64,000 nucleotides of DNA from Flammeovirgaceae bacterium SG7u.111 (GTDB taxonomy: Bacteria > Bacteroidota > Bacteroidia > Cytophagales > Flammeovirgaceae), in assembly GCA_034044135.1 (NCBI GenBank), contig CP139021.1, forward strand, positions 4,045,635-4,109,634, read 5' to 3'. The notes under the pieces were generated by a model. The model made no database searches and was not told where the DNA came from. It was given only the letters and a program-made list of their open reading frames with translations. Made by a program: the position numbers and the translations under genes. Below, in pieces: positions 18,001 through 26,775 of this stretch (within the stretch, counting starts at the first letter, position 1; each line of letters begins with the position of its first letter).

Positions 18001-18522
18001 GATGTATTCCGAACTGATATCGAACAGAGAAAACCCATTGTCACCTCCTATCCAAAGCCTACCTCTATTATTCGGATCTAACAAAAGGCAGTTGATACGA
18101 AAGCCCAAAAGGCTATTGGGATCCTGAGGATCATGAACATAATTGGAAAACTTGCCCGTTTTTTTGTCCAAACGGCTAAGCCCAATGTTTGTGCCTATCC
18201 ACAAGTTTGAATTTTCATCTTCAAGAAGAACATTAATTTTTTTGCCCATAATGGAGGTTGAGTCCTTCTCTATTGGCAAATACGACTGGACAGTATATCC
18301 ATCATATTTATTGAGCCCATACTCTGTACCTACCCATATGTACCCTTCTTTGTCCTCATATAAAGACGTTATGTTCATGCTGCTAAGCCCTGCATCAGCA
18401 TCGAGTTTCTTGAACCTCGGATTTTTTAAAAGTGTGGTCGACTGACAAAAACCTTGTTCTATTCCTGCAAATAGACAGCAACAGATAATTATCCAATATA
18501 GTTTTTCATTTCTTTTAAACAT
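15007..18522 (-). CDS. Beta-propeller sensor histidine kinase
   Basis: A 1171-residue membrane sensor kinase. After a signal peptide ending GFCQ come many Reg_prop repeats (recurrent DxxGxxWVGT, e.g. EDKEGYIWVGTEYGLNKYD) making two seven-bladed propellers, then a Y_Y_Y domain (YTNLPPGEYTFRVKASNNDG), one membrane segment at residues ~816-838, and a Q/E-rich coiled coil. The kinase core has a phosphoacceptor His in GLLTAGIAHEINNP (about residue 922) and ATPase boxes NQVFMNILVNAVQS, RDTGCGMP and GTGLGLSIVKG. Unlike the common Bacteroidota hybrid systems it has no receiver or AraC output domain, so it must signal to a separate regulator. Ligand unknown; the neighbouring pullulanase suggests, weakly, alpha-glucans. 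Confidence 0.92.
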   Translation of the reverse strand: MFKRNEKLYWIIICCCLFAGIEQGFCQSTTLLKNPRFKKLDADAGLSSMNITSLYEDKEGYIWVGTEYGLNKYDGYTVQSYLPIEKDSTSIMGKKINVLLEDENSNLWIGTNIGLSRLDKKTGKFSNYVHDPQDPNSLLGFRINCLLLDPNNRGRLWIGGDNGFSLFDISSEYIIKLNEISHKSFVVSEISELPNGHLLLCTSDGVYEYDVQEDVLVPFGRGKKNSDLVTGIIIHAGFEDSLGNMWFVKMDDGIIYFNKEQDAFFNVPLLDEQGVGLNTRSVHQVREYQGMIVVGTGNGLNILPPEQASQNVFNFKYVKSNVDNIEGLSSHTALRLLVSSQGILWVGTWYGGINVLVSDYDKFKHYKHVGYDKYSLSHNIVHSFIEDQKGNYWVATDGGGLGYLDTKTQKFYFKEEDGVPSLSSNKVVSLFEDHKGGIWAATWRGGANYIHPDLKTVDVYYPKPNTVDADASYNLIHGLEDRFHKIWFISHKNGLECLDPQTKEFSRFCSDPSDSASLSSNVLEAIYEDKNGELWIGSDRGLNRFNRGDQSFERFVADLDDSLSLQNDYISYMYEDSFNRFWVCTKGGLYKMDREKKIFEELTKSNGLASDLIFAMVEDHNHDLWITTNNGISKLVLPPDAPLSDAVIQNYDISDGLQSNQFAQFSIHCSSQTGHILAGGVNGFNMFHPDSISVNTVPPKVYLTSLKLFNKEVAINEEGSPLNVDISYADKIELDRLQSVITFSFTAINFIRPEKNQFAYKLENFDKQWNYVGQRRDATYTNLPPGEYTFRVKASNNDGVWNEEGVSILVIRKPTYWETFWFWILLSLALLFITFAIIRYRFIQIKRAKKALEYEVMVRTKEVVAQNEELQSQQEELESQQEELSTQYENLGKTLEELKKTQSTLVQSEKMASLGLLTAGIAHEINNPINFIKSGITGLQSAVVKILDIMADYDALKEEGFAEEMEKLKKKKEELKIDKIVEITNRISHNISIGADRAAEIVKGLRLFSRLDEGGYKEVDLAENIDSALALIAHLTKDRIGLVKNYGKVPMIESMPGKLNQVFMNILVNAVQSIEGKGQISISILKEEDNLVVRIRDTGCGMPEEVMKKIFDPFFTTKDVGRGTGLGLSIVKGIIDEHGGKIVVKSEVEKGTEFMISLPISSKHKSKSPTQ

Positions 18523-18690
18523 GCGTATTTGTTGTTATATCACGCAGGTCACCCATGCTGATTGGTAACAGGCAAGATAATAATAAATCAATTCTTGTAC
18601 ATTTCATTTGTAAACTTCTTTACCTGTAAAAGCTGTATTTTAAATGCTTTTACAGGATAGCTCCAAATCAGACCGACTAATTTTACATTG

Positions 18691-19110
18691 TTACTTTACA
18701 AGATAATACATTCCCCTAAGCCTTGCGAATTCCCAAGGGCTTTGCCTTCCTCCCGATTTTCTTTCTACTTCCACCCTTGTATTGATGAACACATCTACTA
18801 TCCTTTGCGGCTTTTTAAGCTGATTGATAAACTCACCTGTATAAAGCCCATTTCGCCCAGTACCATTGGAGGCAGTAGAGCCAGGGGAAGTGGCAAAAGC
18901 GATGAGCGTCCCGCTTGGCGGGGCCACATCAGCCAAGCCAGTTTCCCCACTGCGTGACCAAGAGCGGAATGGATTGTTCCTACAAGCATCCAACACTATC
19001 ATATTCAGCCTTTTGGCATTGCTTGTTTCCATTATCCGTTGAATTTTGGATACGCTCACACATTCAAAATCTACATCGTTTTTATTCTGGATATTCACCC
19101 CTGTGGGCAT
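18691..19110 (-). pseudogene. 5'-truncated caspase-like (peptidase C14) gene
   Basis: A 139-residue frame matching only the C-terminal part of a metacaspase/caspase p20 domain. The catalytic cysteine is present in MIVLDACRNNPF, and the family's GTLIAFATSPGSTASNGTGRNGLYT and SGGRQSPWE blocks follow. The upstream half with the catalytic histidine (usually SGHG) is absent: an in-frame TAA lies immediately before the ATG at 19110. The start methionine falls in what is normally an internal position, so this is a truncated remnant rather than a short complete gene. Without the histidine it should not be proteolytically active. Confidence 0.75.
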
Positions 19111-19183
19111 TTAGTTAATTATGTAGTTACTTTCAGAAAAAACCGATCACCAAAAGCTATATAAGAGTCAATTTTGATAGAAA

Positions 19184-19215
19184 TTGCCAAACTATGCCAA
19201 TTGGTTTTACATTTG
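19184..19215 (+). promoter_or_regulatory. Bacteroidota-type promoter
   Basis: TTG (19184-19186), 21-bp spacer, TACATTTG (19208-19215), matching the TTG / TAnnTTTG pattern. It is 22 bp upstream of the start of the membrane protein at 19238. Confidence 0.6.
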
Positions 19216-19237
19216 TAGCGAATAAACTGATCGAACA

Positions 19238-19852
19238 TTGAAAAACCTTGCCCAAAGTATCAACCTCATGCTAAATCCCTGGGTATTGCCCAGCCTCTGC
19301 CTTTTACTGATTTTCACTAGCTACCCCAGTATTTTCCCTTTTAGCGAAACGTACCTACTCATGATGCTAGGAGTAATTTTCACCTTCAGTGCCCTGCTGC
19401 CCATCATCAGTATCTTTACCCTTTACACCAGCCGGATCATAAAAAACTATCGGTTAGAAATAGGCACGGACAGAATGATTGCTATGCTTATCACCACGGT
19501 TTATTATGCCATTCTCACTTTTTTGGTGATAGATAAAATTGGTGCCATGTTGCTTATAAGCGCCATAGTGATTGCCTTTGCACTTGCAACAGCGTTCGTT
19601 ACCATGCTTGCCCCTTTTTACAGCGCATGCCCTAGCAGCACAAGCGCCGGTGCCGTTTTGGGTACTTTGTTCGCTGTCAACTTACTCTTTGAAGAATACA
19701 ACCTTTTGCTCCCAATTGCTGTCGGTATTTTAATGACAGGAAGTTTGATTTCGATCCGGCTCTATCTCAACCAACAAACCCTCAACGAAACAGTAGTGGG
19801 CTTCTCCATTGGTTTTTTTACCTGCCTGTTCACGGTATTTTACTTTGGGTAA
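19238..19852 (+). CDS. Hypothetical multi-pass membrane protein (PAP2-superfamily-like topology)
   Basis: A 204-residue, very hydrophobic protein with about six membrane segments, starting at a TTG codon 22 bp after a good promoter match. The layout (N-terminal helices, then a loop with YRLEIGTDRM, then FVTMLAPFYSACPSSTSAG) recalls short PAP2-like proteins of Bacteroidota, but I cannot see the complete KxxxxxxRP, PSGH and SRxxxxxHxxxD phosphatase motifs, so a phosphatase activity is not supported. The next gene, a lipoprotein, follows within 60 bp. Confidence 0.7.
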   Translation: MKNLAQSINLMLNPWVLPSLCLLLIFTSYPSIFPFSETYLLMMLGVIFTFSALLPIISIFTLYTSRIIKNYRLEIGTDRMIAMLITTVYYAILTFLVIDKIGAMLLISAIVIAFALATAFVTMLAPFYSACPSSTSAGAVLGTLFAVNLLFEEYNLLLPIAVGILMTGSLISIRLYLNQQTLNETVVGFSIGFFTCLFTVFYFG

Positions 19853-19910
19853 TAGAGAATATTTAAATCTCCCGTCTCTTTTAAATCAGCAAATAGAAAA
19901 ATTAGATTTT

Positions 19911-20420
19911 ATGAAACTACACTCATTTTTTTTACTTGTAATCATTTCAGTAGCCGGAATAATGATGCTACAAGCCTGTGGCGACAAATTCCAAGAACCT
20001 ATCTTTCCCAATACCCTTACAGCCGATATCAACGAACTTACTTGGGTGGGCGACAGCAGTTTCACCTCGGCAGTGGTAAGTGAAAATAACGGGTTTGTAA
20101 ATATTCTTATTTCAAGTGTGAATGGCTCCAACGAAGGAATTTACCTTGCTATTTCTTCAAGGCCAGAAGATGTATCGGGCACGCACCAAGTTACCAGCCA
20201 AGCCAACGGTACGTTCATTGCTTACAGCAAGCCTGGCTCTACCCCTGGGCTGGAAAGCCATAATTCCTTCAACTGTACCAGCACAAATGGCACCATCATC
20301 ATTACTGAGTTCGACTCAAAAAACAAAGTGATCACAGGAGAGTTTACTGGAAACGTATGTAACCAAACTGGAGAACAGCTGAAAATAGCAAACGGCTTTT
20401 TCTATCGACTAGCTTATTAG
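19911..20420 (+). CDS. Hypothetical lipoprotein
   Basis: A 169-residue protein starting at the ATG at 19911; an upstream extension of the frame overlaps the previous gene and lacks a signal. The signal peptide ends in a lipobox (MLQAC). The mature part is a small beta-rich domain (TADINELTWVGDSSFTSAVV and later FNCTSTNGTIIITEF) of the kind found in Bacteroidota DUF6252-like lipoproteins; this is a pattern impression, not a firm assignment. It probably forms a two-gene unit with the membrane protein upstream. Confidence 0.65.
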   Translation: MKLHSFFLLVIISVAGIMMLQACGDKFQEPIFPNTLTADINELTWVGDSSFTSAVVSENNGFVNILISSVNGSNEGIYLAISSRPEDVSGTHQVTSQANGTFIAYSKPGSTPGLESHNSFNCTSTNGTIIITEFDSKNKVITGEFTGNVCNQTGEQLKIANGFFYRLAY

Positions 20421-20664
20421 CACGGGAAAAGAGTCTAAGCCGACAGCTGACTTGGGGACAATTCAAACGGAAGCTTGAAATCAATGTTAAGACACAATAA
20501 TTTTATTGTGGACTGATGCTTGCACCAACATTATTTCTCAATACGTCGAAAGGTCTTTTTCTAGCTTCCAGCTTCTAATTTCTCTTAAGCTTAGGTTGCA
20601 AGTAAAATCATTACGAATCAAAATAAGTAACACAAATAGACCTCAATCCAGACAAACGTTTCTT

Positions 20665-21600
20665 ATGATCATCTATAACCTGAGTCCAGAGCTACCCTCA
20701 AAAAACTTTGCCGTAGATTTCCATCTTCGTGCTGCCCAAAAAGCAGAAGAGTTTGAAAAGAGCAAGCAAGAACTCCTTGCCGAAGCTACTCCCAAACTCC
20801 GAGAGCTACTTGAGCTATCCGAGGGATTTGAAGTAAAAATAGTGGCATCGGAAAAAGCCCTCCTGAGCAGGTTAGACGAAATATTTAAAAATGGACTGGT
20901 AAAACTGGAAAACCCTCGGCACAACTGGAGAAATAACTCCCCATACATTTCCAATACAACAAAAGCTATTTACATAGAGCAAACCAATTTGCAGACCGGC
21001 TTTCACTTGCCTGTAAGTGAGCTTGAAGCCATGAAGATCGACCATCCCCATTCGCTCTTTTTGGTAAACGCCACGCATTCCCTTCCCTTTGCCGAGCCTT
21101 GCGCTGATTATGCCGATCTTCTGTTCTTTCGGCTTGACCTAGGTTTTGGAATGACTGGAAAAGCTATTTTGTGCATTATGAACCAAGAAATAGCAAAGCT
21201 TTTGGGTTCGATGGATGATGACCTTGCCAGCGAAGAGGATATTTTTTTGACTGGGAAAATCAGCGAGGACTACGTAATGAGGGGAGCAAAAGCTCTGAAA
21301 GGGGATATTAAGTACAAATCTGTGCTTATGTACCAACTGTTTAGCAGCAAGCCTGAGTTTACTCCTCTTGTAGGAGACAAGAAATATCGTTCGGATATGG
21401 TGATAGGCGCAACAGTGCCTGCCTCCATGGAAATAAACAAACTGCTCGAGTCAATTGGAATTCAGATAGCTTATAGCGAAATTGATGAAGACTTACATAA
21501 AATACTCATTGCCAACTCGCCCAATTATTCTAAAGAAGTATTTGAAAAATTAGTAGACTTTTTTGATGACCAGACTTCCTATTTCTTAGAAAATCATTAG
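20665..21600 (+). CDS. Aminotransferase class-V-like protein lacking the PLP lysine
   Basis: The start at 20665 (MIIYNLSPELP) is preferred over the longer frame because it aligns with the N-terminus of phosphoserine aminotransferases (SerC). Shared features: KAEEFEKSKQELLAEATPKLRELLEL resembles the SerC helix, LFLVNATHSLPFA resembles the strand before the PLP lysine, and the last 30 residues (NYSKEVFEKLVDFFDD) resemble the SerC end. In SerC the lysine sits in AGAQKNIGPAG; here the matching segment is FRLDLGFGMTG, with Leu159 in place of Lys. So if homologous it should not be a PLP transaminase. At 311 residues it is ~50 shorter than SerC. The homology was judged by eye. Confidence 0.5.
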   Translation: MIIYNLSPELPSKNFAVDFHLRAAQKAEEFEKSKQELLAEATPKLRELLELSEGFEVKIVASEKALLSRLDEIFKNGLVKLENPRHNWRNNSPYISNTTKAIYIEQTNLQTGFHLPVSELEAMKIDHPHSLFLVNATHSLPFAEPCADYADLLFFRLDLGFGMTGKAILCIMNQEIAKLLGSMDDDLASEEDIFLTGKISEDYVMRGAKALKGDIKYKSVLMYQLFSSKPEFTPLVGDKKYRSDMVIGATVPASMEINKLLESIGIQIAYSEIDEDLHKILIANSPNYSKEVFEKLVDFFDDQTSYFLENH

Positions 21601-21945
21601 CTTGGTTTTATCCAAGAAATAGACTTTACGGAAATATATTTTTTTTGTAACCTAAAAAACAAAAACACGTTCAAACCTGAAATGGCAAAAATATTGCTAC
21701 ATTATTTCTCAAAAAATAGTATATTTATTTTGAATTTCATAAGACTTACATAAAGCCTTATTTTTTAAACCAAGCACTTGGCACGACAAAGCCAAGGTTA
21801 TTGAGAGTCAACTATTATTACTCCCTATCATTCAAACTTCATTTGATTTAAGTACCTAGTTTTGAAAAGCTAAATCCATAAGCTTACTTTACATCAATTA
21901 TTTTGAGTTTAGAACACTTAGACCCAAATACCTTATATACAGTAT
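21601..21945. other. A+T-rich intergenic region
   Basis: About 345 bp with no credible gene. It must contain the promoter of the downstream envelope block starting at 21946, but I see no full match to the TTG/TAnnTTTG pattern. Confidence 0.5.
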
Positions 21946-24891
21946 ATGCGTAACCTAACAACATCATTCCTCCTCATCGTGCTGATGAGCAACTTAGCTA
22001 TTGGGCAAAACACTTTATTGGATACCGAACCAGACAAGCATTATTATGATGCCCTTGAGCTGCTTGACAAAAAGAAATATGCCTCGGCGATGCACCGCTT
22101 TGAAGATTACCTACAAGCGGGCGACAACCAAGAAAAAAAGATCCATTCCGAATTTTATACCGGTCTTTGCGCGCTGAAGCTCGGCAACCCTAATTTCGAG
22201 GAAATCTTGATGGATTTTATTAAGAAGAACCCTGCCCACCCGAAAAGAAAAAGTGCCTACTTCTTGCTTGGCGGCTATTATTTCAACGAAGCAGACTTTA
22301 AAAAATCCATTGAGCTTTATGAAAGCGCCAACATAGAAGCCATAGAAGACGATAAGGATGTAGAAGCCGCTTTTCATCTGGCCTATTCTTACTTAACCAC
22401 TGGAAACAATCAGCGAGCACAGCAGCTTTTCAACCAAATAAAAGCTGGCGATCATAAATACTTGTTCCTTTCCAATTACTATGCTGGCTATCTTAACTAC
22501 GAGGCGGGCAACTACGAAGCAGCGCTTTCTGACTTAGAGCTTGCCAGCAAAGACGTGAAGCTAAGAGAACAAACCTATGAGCTAATCCCTTCTATCCAAT
22601 ACAAGTTTTTCAAGTACGATGAAGTTTTGGCTTTTGTACAAAAGGTGGAAAACGAAGGCAGGCCGCTCCCACCTGCGCTAAACTTACTGGCAGGTGAGTG
22701 TTATTTCCGAAAGGGCGATTATACGAAGGCTGGAAAATATTTTGAACAATACCTTTCTACCAGTAAAAACCCTGAAGATAGGATAGTGAACTACCGAATA
22801 GGCTATGCTTACCTCAAGAACAGCCAACCTGCAAAAGCTGAAAGTTTCTTAAGTAAAGCCGCTGACGGACAAGATTCATTGGCGCAAGCCGCTGCATACC
22901 ATGTAGGAATTACTCAAGTACAAATTGATAAAAAGCAGGATGCGCTATTGGCTTTTGAGGCTTGTAGGAAAATGGAATATGACAATATTCTTAGGGAGTT
23001 GGGAGCGTATTACTTTGTGAAAGTAAGTGCAGATGTAGGAGACTTTACCGCAGCAATCAACGGTGCCGATTATTATTTCAGCTTGTTTTCTAATGGAAGA
23101 AATGCGGAGGAGGTTTACCAAATCTCCAGCGAAGCTTACCTCAACACAGGCAACTATACCAAAGCACTAGCCAATATAGAGCGGATCAACAACAAGAATT
23201 ATAGGGTCCAGTCAGCGTACCAGCAAATTGCTTTTAATAAGGCAGTGCAAGATTACAATGATGAGAACTATAGAGATGCAGTTGAATCGCTCAATAAATC
23301 GTTGACTTATCCAGTTGACCCTACTACGGCAGGAGCTGCTAACTTTTGGCTTGGTGAAATTTATTCTGTAGGAAATAAGTACGACAGTGCTTTGCTATTT
23401 TACGAGAAAATCTCGTTGAGCGCTCCTGAGTACAGGGAATCGCTTTATGGAAAAGCTTATGTATATTACAATAAGAAAGACTATGCATCTGCACTTCAGT
23501 TTTTCGACCAATACTTAAAAGCCAACCCAAGTCCCGACAAGCTCAACGATGCAGTGATCAGGCTAGCGGATTGCTATTATGTAGCTAAAAACTACAACGA
23601 TGCACTTCGCAACTACGACTTTGCGCTGAATAACCAACCCGATGAACCTGATTATGTCTACTTCCAAAGAGGCTTGATTTTTAAAGCTCTCAACCAACTG
23701 AATAAGTCGGTAGGGAACTTTGATGCGGTGGTAACCCAGTTCAACGATTCAAGGTTTGCTGACCAATCGCTTTACCAAAAAGCTGAAATCTATTTCCAAA
23801 ATGGAAGAAGAGACGAAGCCATTGCCATACAGACTAGGCTGATTGAGCAATTTCCTCAAAGCCCGCTCATTCCGTATACCTTGGCAAAAAGAGCCTTGGC
23901 CAGCAGCATGACGGGACAGTTTGACGTAGCAGTAAACGATTATAAAAAAATCATTGACGAACATATCACCATCCAATCTTTGGCGGAAACGGCTCTTGAG
24001 TCTTTACAAGAGATAAATGCGAAGGGGCATCCCGTATCGGAACTGGATGCGTACATAGCGAAGTTTGCAGCAACTTATGCGCAAAGCCCAGCTTTGGTAA
24101 AAAGTAATTTCCAAGCAGCACTCGTTCCTTTCAACTCAGACAATTTCCAATCAGCCATTCTTTCGCTCAGCAGTTTTATCAGCAGTAATCCTCAAACCAC
24201 TTTTACCGATGAGGCCTACTACAAACTTGGATTTAGCTACGAAATGATTGGCGATGTGGAAAATGCTATCAAACATTACTTGCTAGCTGATGGAGACTTT
24301 AAAGAGCGTTCGATCAGGACTGCCGCTGACTTGGAACTGGAAAGAAAGAATTACACCGAATCAATTCAACACTTTTTGCAGCTAAAGGCAATTACTCGCA
24401 AGAAAAAATACCTAGAGCAAGCCACCATGAGCTTAATGAAAGCTTACTATGAAGTGAAAGACCTAGAAGCGGTGTCTATTTATGCCAATGAAATTCAGCA
24501 ACAAAATATGACTCGCTACCTCAACGTAGCTGAGCTTTACAAAGGCAAGATCTTTTTGGACCAAGAGCAATACGGCATGGCCATCGCCCAGTTCCAAAAA
24601 ACAATTGCGATGAAAGATGATAAGCACAGTGCCGAAGCTCAGTACCTGATAGGAAAAGCTAAGCGAGGTCAAGAGAAATACCAAGAGAGTATCAATGAGT
24701 TGATAAAGGTGAAAAAGGAACATGAGACCTATACCGATTGGATTTATGAAGCATTCTTGCTGCTTTCAGACAACTACGTAAGCCTTGACAATGCATTCCA
24801 AGCTAAGGCTACGCTCAACTCGATTATAGAATATGCCCAAGATCCTGCCGTGGTAGAACGGGCTAAGAAGCGCTTGGAGGAAATAGATTAA
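21946..24891 (+). CDS. Large periplasmic TPR-repeat protein
   Basis: A 981-residue exported protein: the signal peptide ends AIGQ and tetratricopeptide repeats run almost the full length (e.g. AAFHLAYSYLTTGNNQRAQQLFNQ, ESLYGKAYVYYNKKDYASALQFFDQYLKANP, AEAQYLIGKAKRGQEKYQESINEL). Such long TPR proteins act as scaffolds at the inner face of the outer membrane. It opens a plus-strand block with an outer-membrane barrel (81 bp downstream), a HU/SPOR membrane protein and an ExbB-ExbD-TonB set, so an envelope assembly or energy-coupled role is likely. Members of the gliding/secretion apparatus (SprE-like) are also long TPR proteins, but I cannot assign that. Confidence 0.85.
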   Translation: MRNLTTSFLLIVLMSNLAIGQNTLLDTEPDKHYYDALELLDKKKYASAMHRFEDYLQAGDNQEKKIHSEFYTGLCALKLGNPNFEEILMDFIKKNPAHPKRKSAYFLLGGYYFNEADFKKSIELYESANIEAIEDDKDVEAAFHLAYSYLTTGNNQRAQQLFNQIKAGDHKYLFLSNYYAGYLNYEAGNYEAALSDLELASKDVKLREQTYELIPSIQYKFFKYDEVLAFVQKVENEGRPLPPALNLLAGECYFRKGDYTKAGKYFEQYLSTSKNPEDRIVNYRIGYAYLKNSQPAKAESFLSKAADGQDSLAQAAAYHVGITQVQIDKKQDALLAFEACRKMEYDNILRELGAYYFVKVSADVGDFTAAINGADYYFSLFSNGRNAEEVYQISSEAYLNTGNYTKALANIERINNKNYRVQSAYQQIAFNKAVQDYNDENYRDAVESLNKSLTYPVDPTTAGAANFWLGEIYSVGNKYDSALLFYEKISLSAPEYRESLYGKAYVYYNKKDYASALQFFDQYLKANPSPDKLNDAVIRLADCYYVAKNYNDALRNYDFALNNQPDEPDYVYFQRGLIFKALNQLNKSVGNFDAVVTQFNDSRFADQSLYQKAEIYFQNGRRDEAIAIQTRLIEQFPQSPLIPYTLAKRALASSMTGQFDVAVNDYKKIIDEHITIQSLAETALESLQEINAKGHPVSELDAYIAKFAATYAQSPALVKSNFQAALVPFNSDNFQSAILSLSSFISSNPQTTFTDEAYYKLGFSYEMIGDVENAIKHYLLADGDFKERSIRTAADLELERKNYTESIQHFLQLKAITRKKKYLEQATMSLMKAYYEVKDLEAVSIYANEIQQQNMTRYLNVAELYKGKIFLDQEQYGMAIAQFQKTIAMKDDKHSAEAQYLIGKAKRGQEKYQESINELIKVKKEHETYTDWIYEAFLLLSDNYVSLDNAFQAKATLNSIIEYAQDPAVVERAKKRLEEID

Positions 24892-24972
24892 GCAAATGCA
24901 TAATCTATTTTACGCAAAATCTCTTTATCCATTTGACATAAAGGAACTTAAGCCAAACAAGATACTAATCAC

Positions 24973-26667
24973 ATGAATAATATAACTAAAAAATTAGCCC
25001 TCTTCTCCTCTCTAAGTTTACTCACAATTGGAGCAGGCCTGGCACAAGACAACAAAGACTGGGGCGAGCCAAGCGGTTCGTTGGAAGATGCCCGCTTGCT
25101 TATAGAAAAAGAGACTGTGCTTGAGCTTCCCACTCGCTCTAGGTCTTATGGGAAAATGAATAAAATTGAGCGTGAGCAAAGTAACCAAGCCCAAGAATAC
25201 AACCTCCAATTGATGGATATGTATTTGGGTAGCATCACACCAAAAATAGAAGCTATGCAAGTAGCTCCCGAACCGCCCGAATATATTGAAGGAAATTACC
25301 TCAAAGCTGGTTTTGGCAACTATGTCTCTCCTTATTTTGAAGGCTTTATAGGTTCGGAAAGAAATAACCAATACGAGTACAATGCCCGAATCAAGCATTT
25401 TTCTTCTATGCAAGGACCTGTTGACAAAGAGAATTCTGCGATGTCGCTTAATAATATTGACCTCGATGGAAAGTATTTTCTTACCGATGGGCAAGTCAAT
25501 GCTAGCTTGGGAATAGACAGAAGAATGGCGCATTTTTATGGTTACATCCCTACTCCGGGGCAGGAAATCAACAGCGATGATATCAAACAAATCTATAGTA
25601 TAGTAAAAGCAGGAGCTGGGTACGAAAGCACGAGCGTCACTTCTACCCTTGACTGGGGCGCAGGCTTCAACTTCTACCGCCTAACCGATAATTTCAATGC
25701 ATCGGAAAACAACCTTGACCTTCACGCCAATGGTAGTTACGAGCTAAGCGACGAGTCGGAAGTATATGCTAACCTCAACCTTATTTTGGGTAGCCGAACG
25801 GATACGGAAAAAACCAACCGAAACCTTTACAAGTTTGGCGGCGGGTATCATTTCACCACCAATGGCTTTCAGATAAAAGCCGGGGCAAAGGTTGCCTATG
25901 CAGCCGATACCATGCTGATGAATGGAAGCCAATTTAGAATTTACCCCGATGTACATGCATCCTACAACCTTATTGACAGGAAGCTTACCGCTTTTGCCAA
26001 GCTTTCGGGTGACCTAGAGCAGATCACACTCAGAAGCTTAATTGATGAGAATATTTTCATTGGCCAGGATGTAACGCTGACCAACCAAGATACCAAACTA
26101 GCCTTTGAAGGCGGAATAAGCTCGCATCTTACGGGCAACTTGGGTATTAGCGCAAAAGTGGGGTATGCAAATGTGAAGAACCTCCCCTTCTTCCTCAACC
26201 AGCAATTCAACCAACAGCAGTTTGATGTAGTCTATGACGAACAATCTATCAACATCCTTTCTGTCAATGCAGATGTTTCGGTAGAAATACAAAAATTTAG
26301 GGGTATGTTTAGTACTGGTTTTTATAACTATGGCACGCCAAATCTAGAAGAAGCTTGGCACAGACCAAACGTGGTAAACAGGCTTTCAGGCTCTTATCAA
26401 CTAGACGATAAGCTCTACGCCAACTTAGAGTTTTTTCATATGGGAGGCATCAAAGCCAAAGATTTTACTACCGATACAACAGTTGACTTAGATAATATTT
26501 TTGACTTCAACTTACGGGTCGATTATGTATTCTATGATAAATTCTCTGGTTTTTTAGCCGTGAATAATGTGCTTTCTAAAAATTATGAAAGATATTTGCA
26601 TTATAAGTCAAAAGGAATCAATGCATTAATAGGTGTGACTTACTCTTTTTCTTTCCTTGACTTTTAA
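24973..26667 (+). CDS. Outer-membrane beta-barrel protein (TonB-dependent-receptor-like)
   Basis: A 564-residue exported protein with signal peptide ending GAGLAQ. From residue ~110 (EGNYLKAGFGNYVSPYFEGF) to the end there is continuous alternation of short amphipathic strands typical of a large barrel, closing with LIGVTYSFSFLDF, an aromatic C-terminal strand. No plug domain or TonB box is evident, so it resembles the barrel half of TonB-dependent receptors. It follows the TPR gene and precedes the HU/SPOR gene in the same direction. Confidence 0.8.
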   Translation: MNNITKKLALFSSLSLLTIGAGLAQDNKDWGEPSGSLEDARLLIEKETVLELPTRSRSYGKMNKIEREQSNQAQEYNLQLMDMYLGSITPKIEAMQVAPEPPEYIEGNYLKAGFGNYVSPYFEGFIGSERNNQYEYNARIKHFSSMQGPVDKENSAMSLNNIDLDGKYFLTDGQVNASLGIDRRMAHFYGYIPTPGQEINSDDIKQIYSIVKAGAGYESTSVTSTLDWGAGFNFYRLTDNFNASENNLDLHANGSYELSDESEVYANLNLILGSRTDTEKTNRNLYKFGGGYHFTTNGFQIKAGAKVAYAADTMLMNGSQFRIYPDVHASYNLIDRKLTAFAKLSGDLEQITLRSLIDENIFIGQDVTLTNQDTKLAFEGGISSHLTGNLGISAKVGYANVKNLPFFLNQQFNQQQFDVVYDEQSINILSVNADVSVEIQKFRGMFSTGFYNYGTPNLEEAWHRPNVVNRLSGSYQLDDKLYANLEFFHMGGIKAKDFTTDTTVDLDNIFDFNLRVDYVFYDKFSGFLAVNNVLSKNYERYLHYKSKGINALIGVTYSFSFLDF

Positions 26668-26775
26668 AAAATCACGCAAACAGCTCAATACATAACAATC
26701 AATATTTTAGTAAAATAAGCTTTGCAGCAGCGTTATTGAACTCCTGTTGCTTGATATCCCAAAATTCATAGCAAA

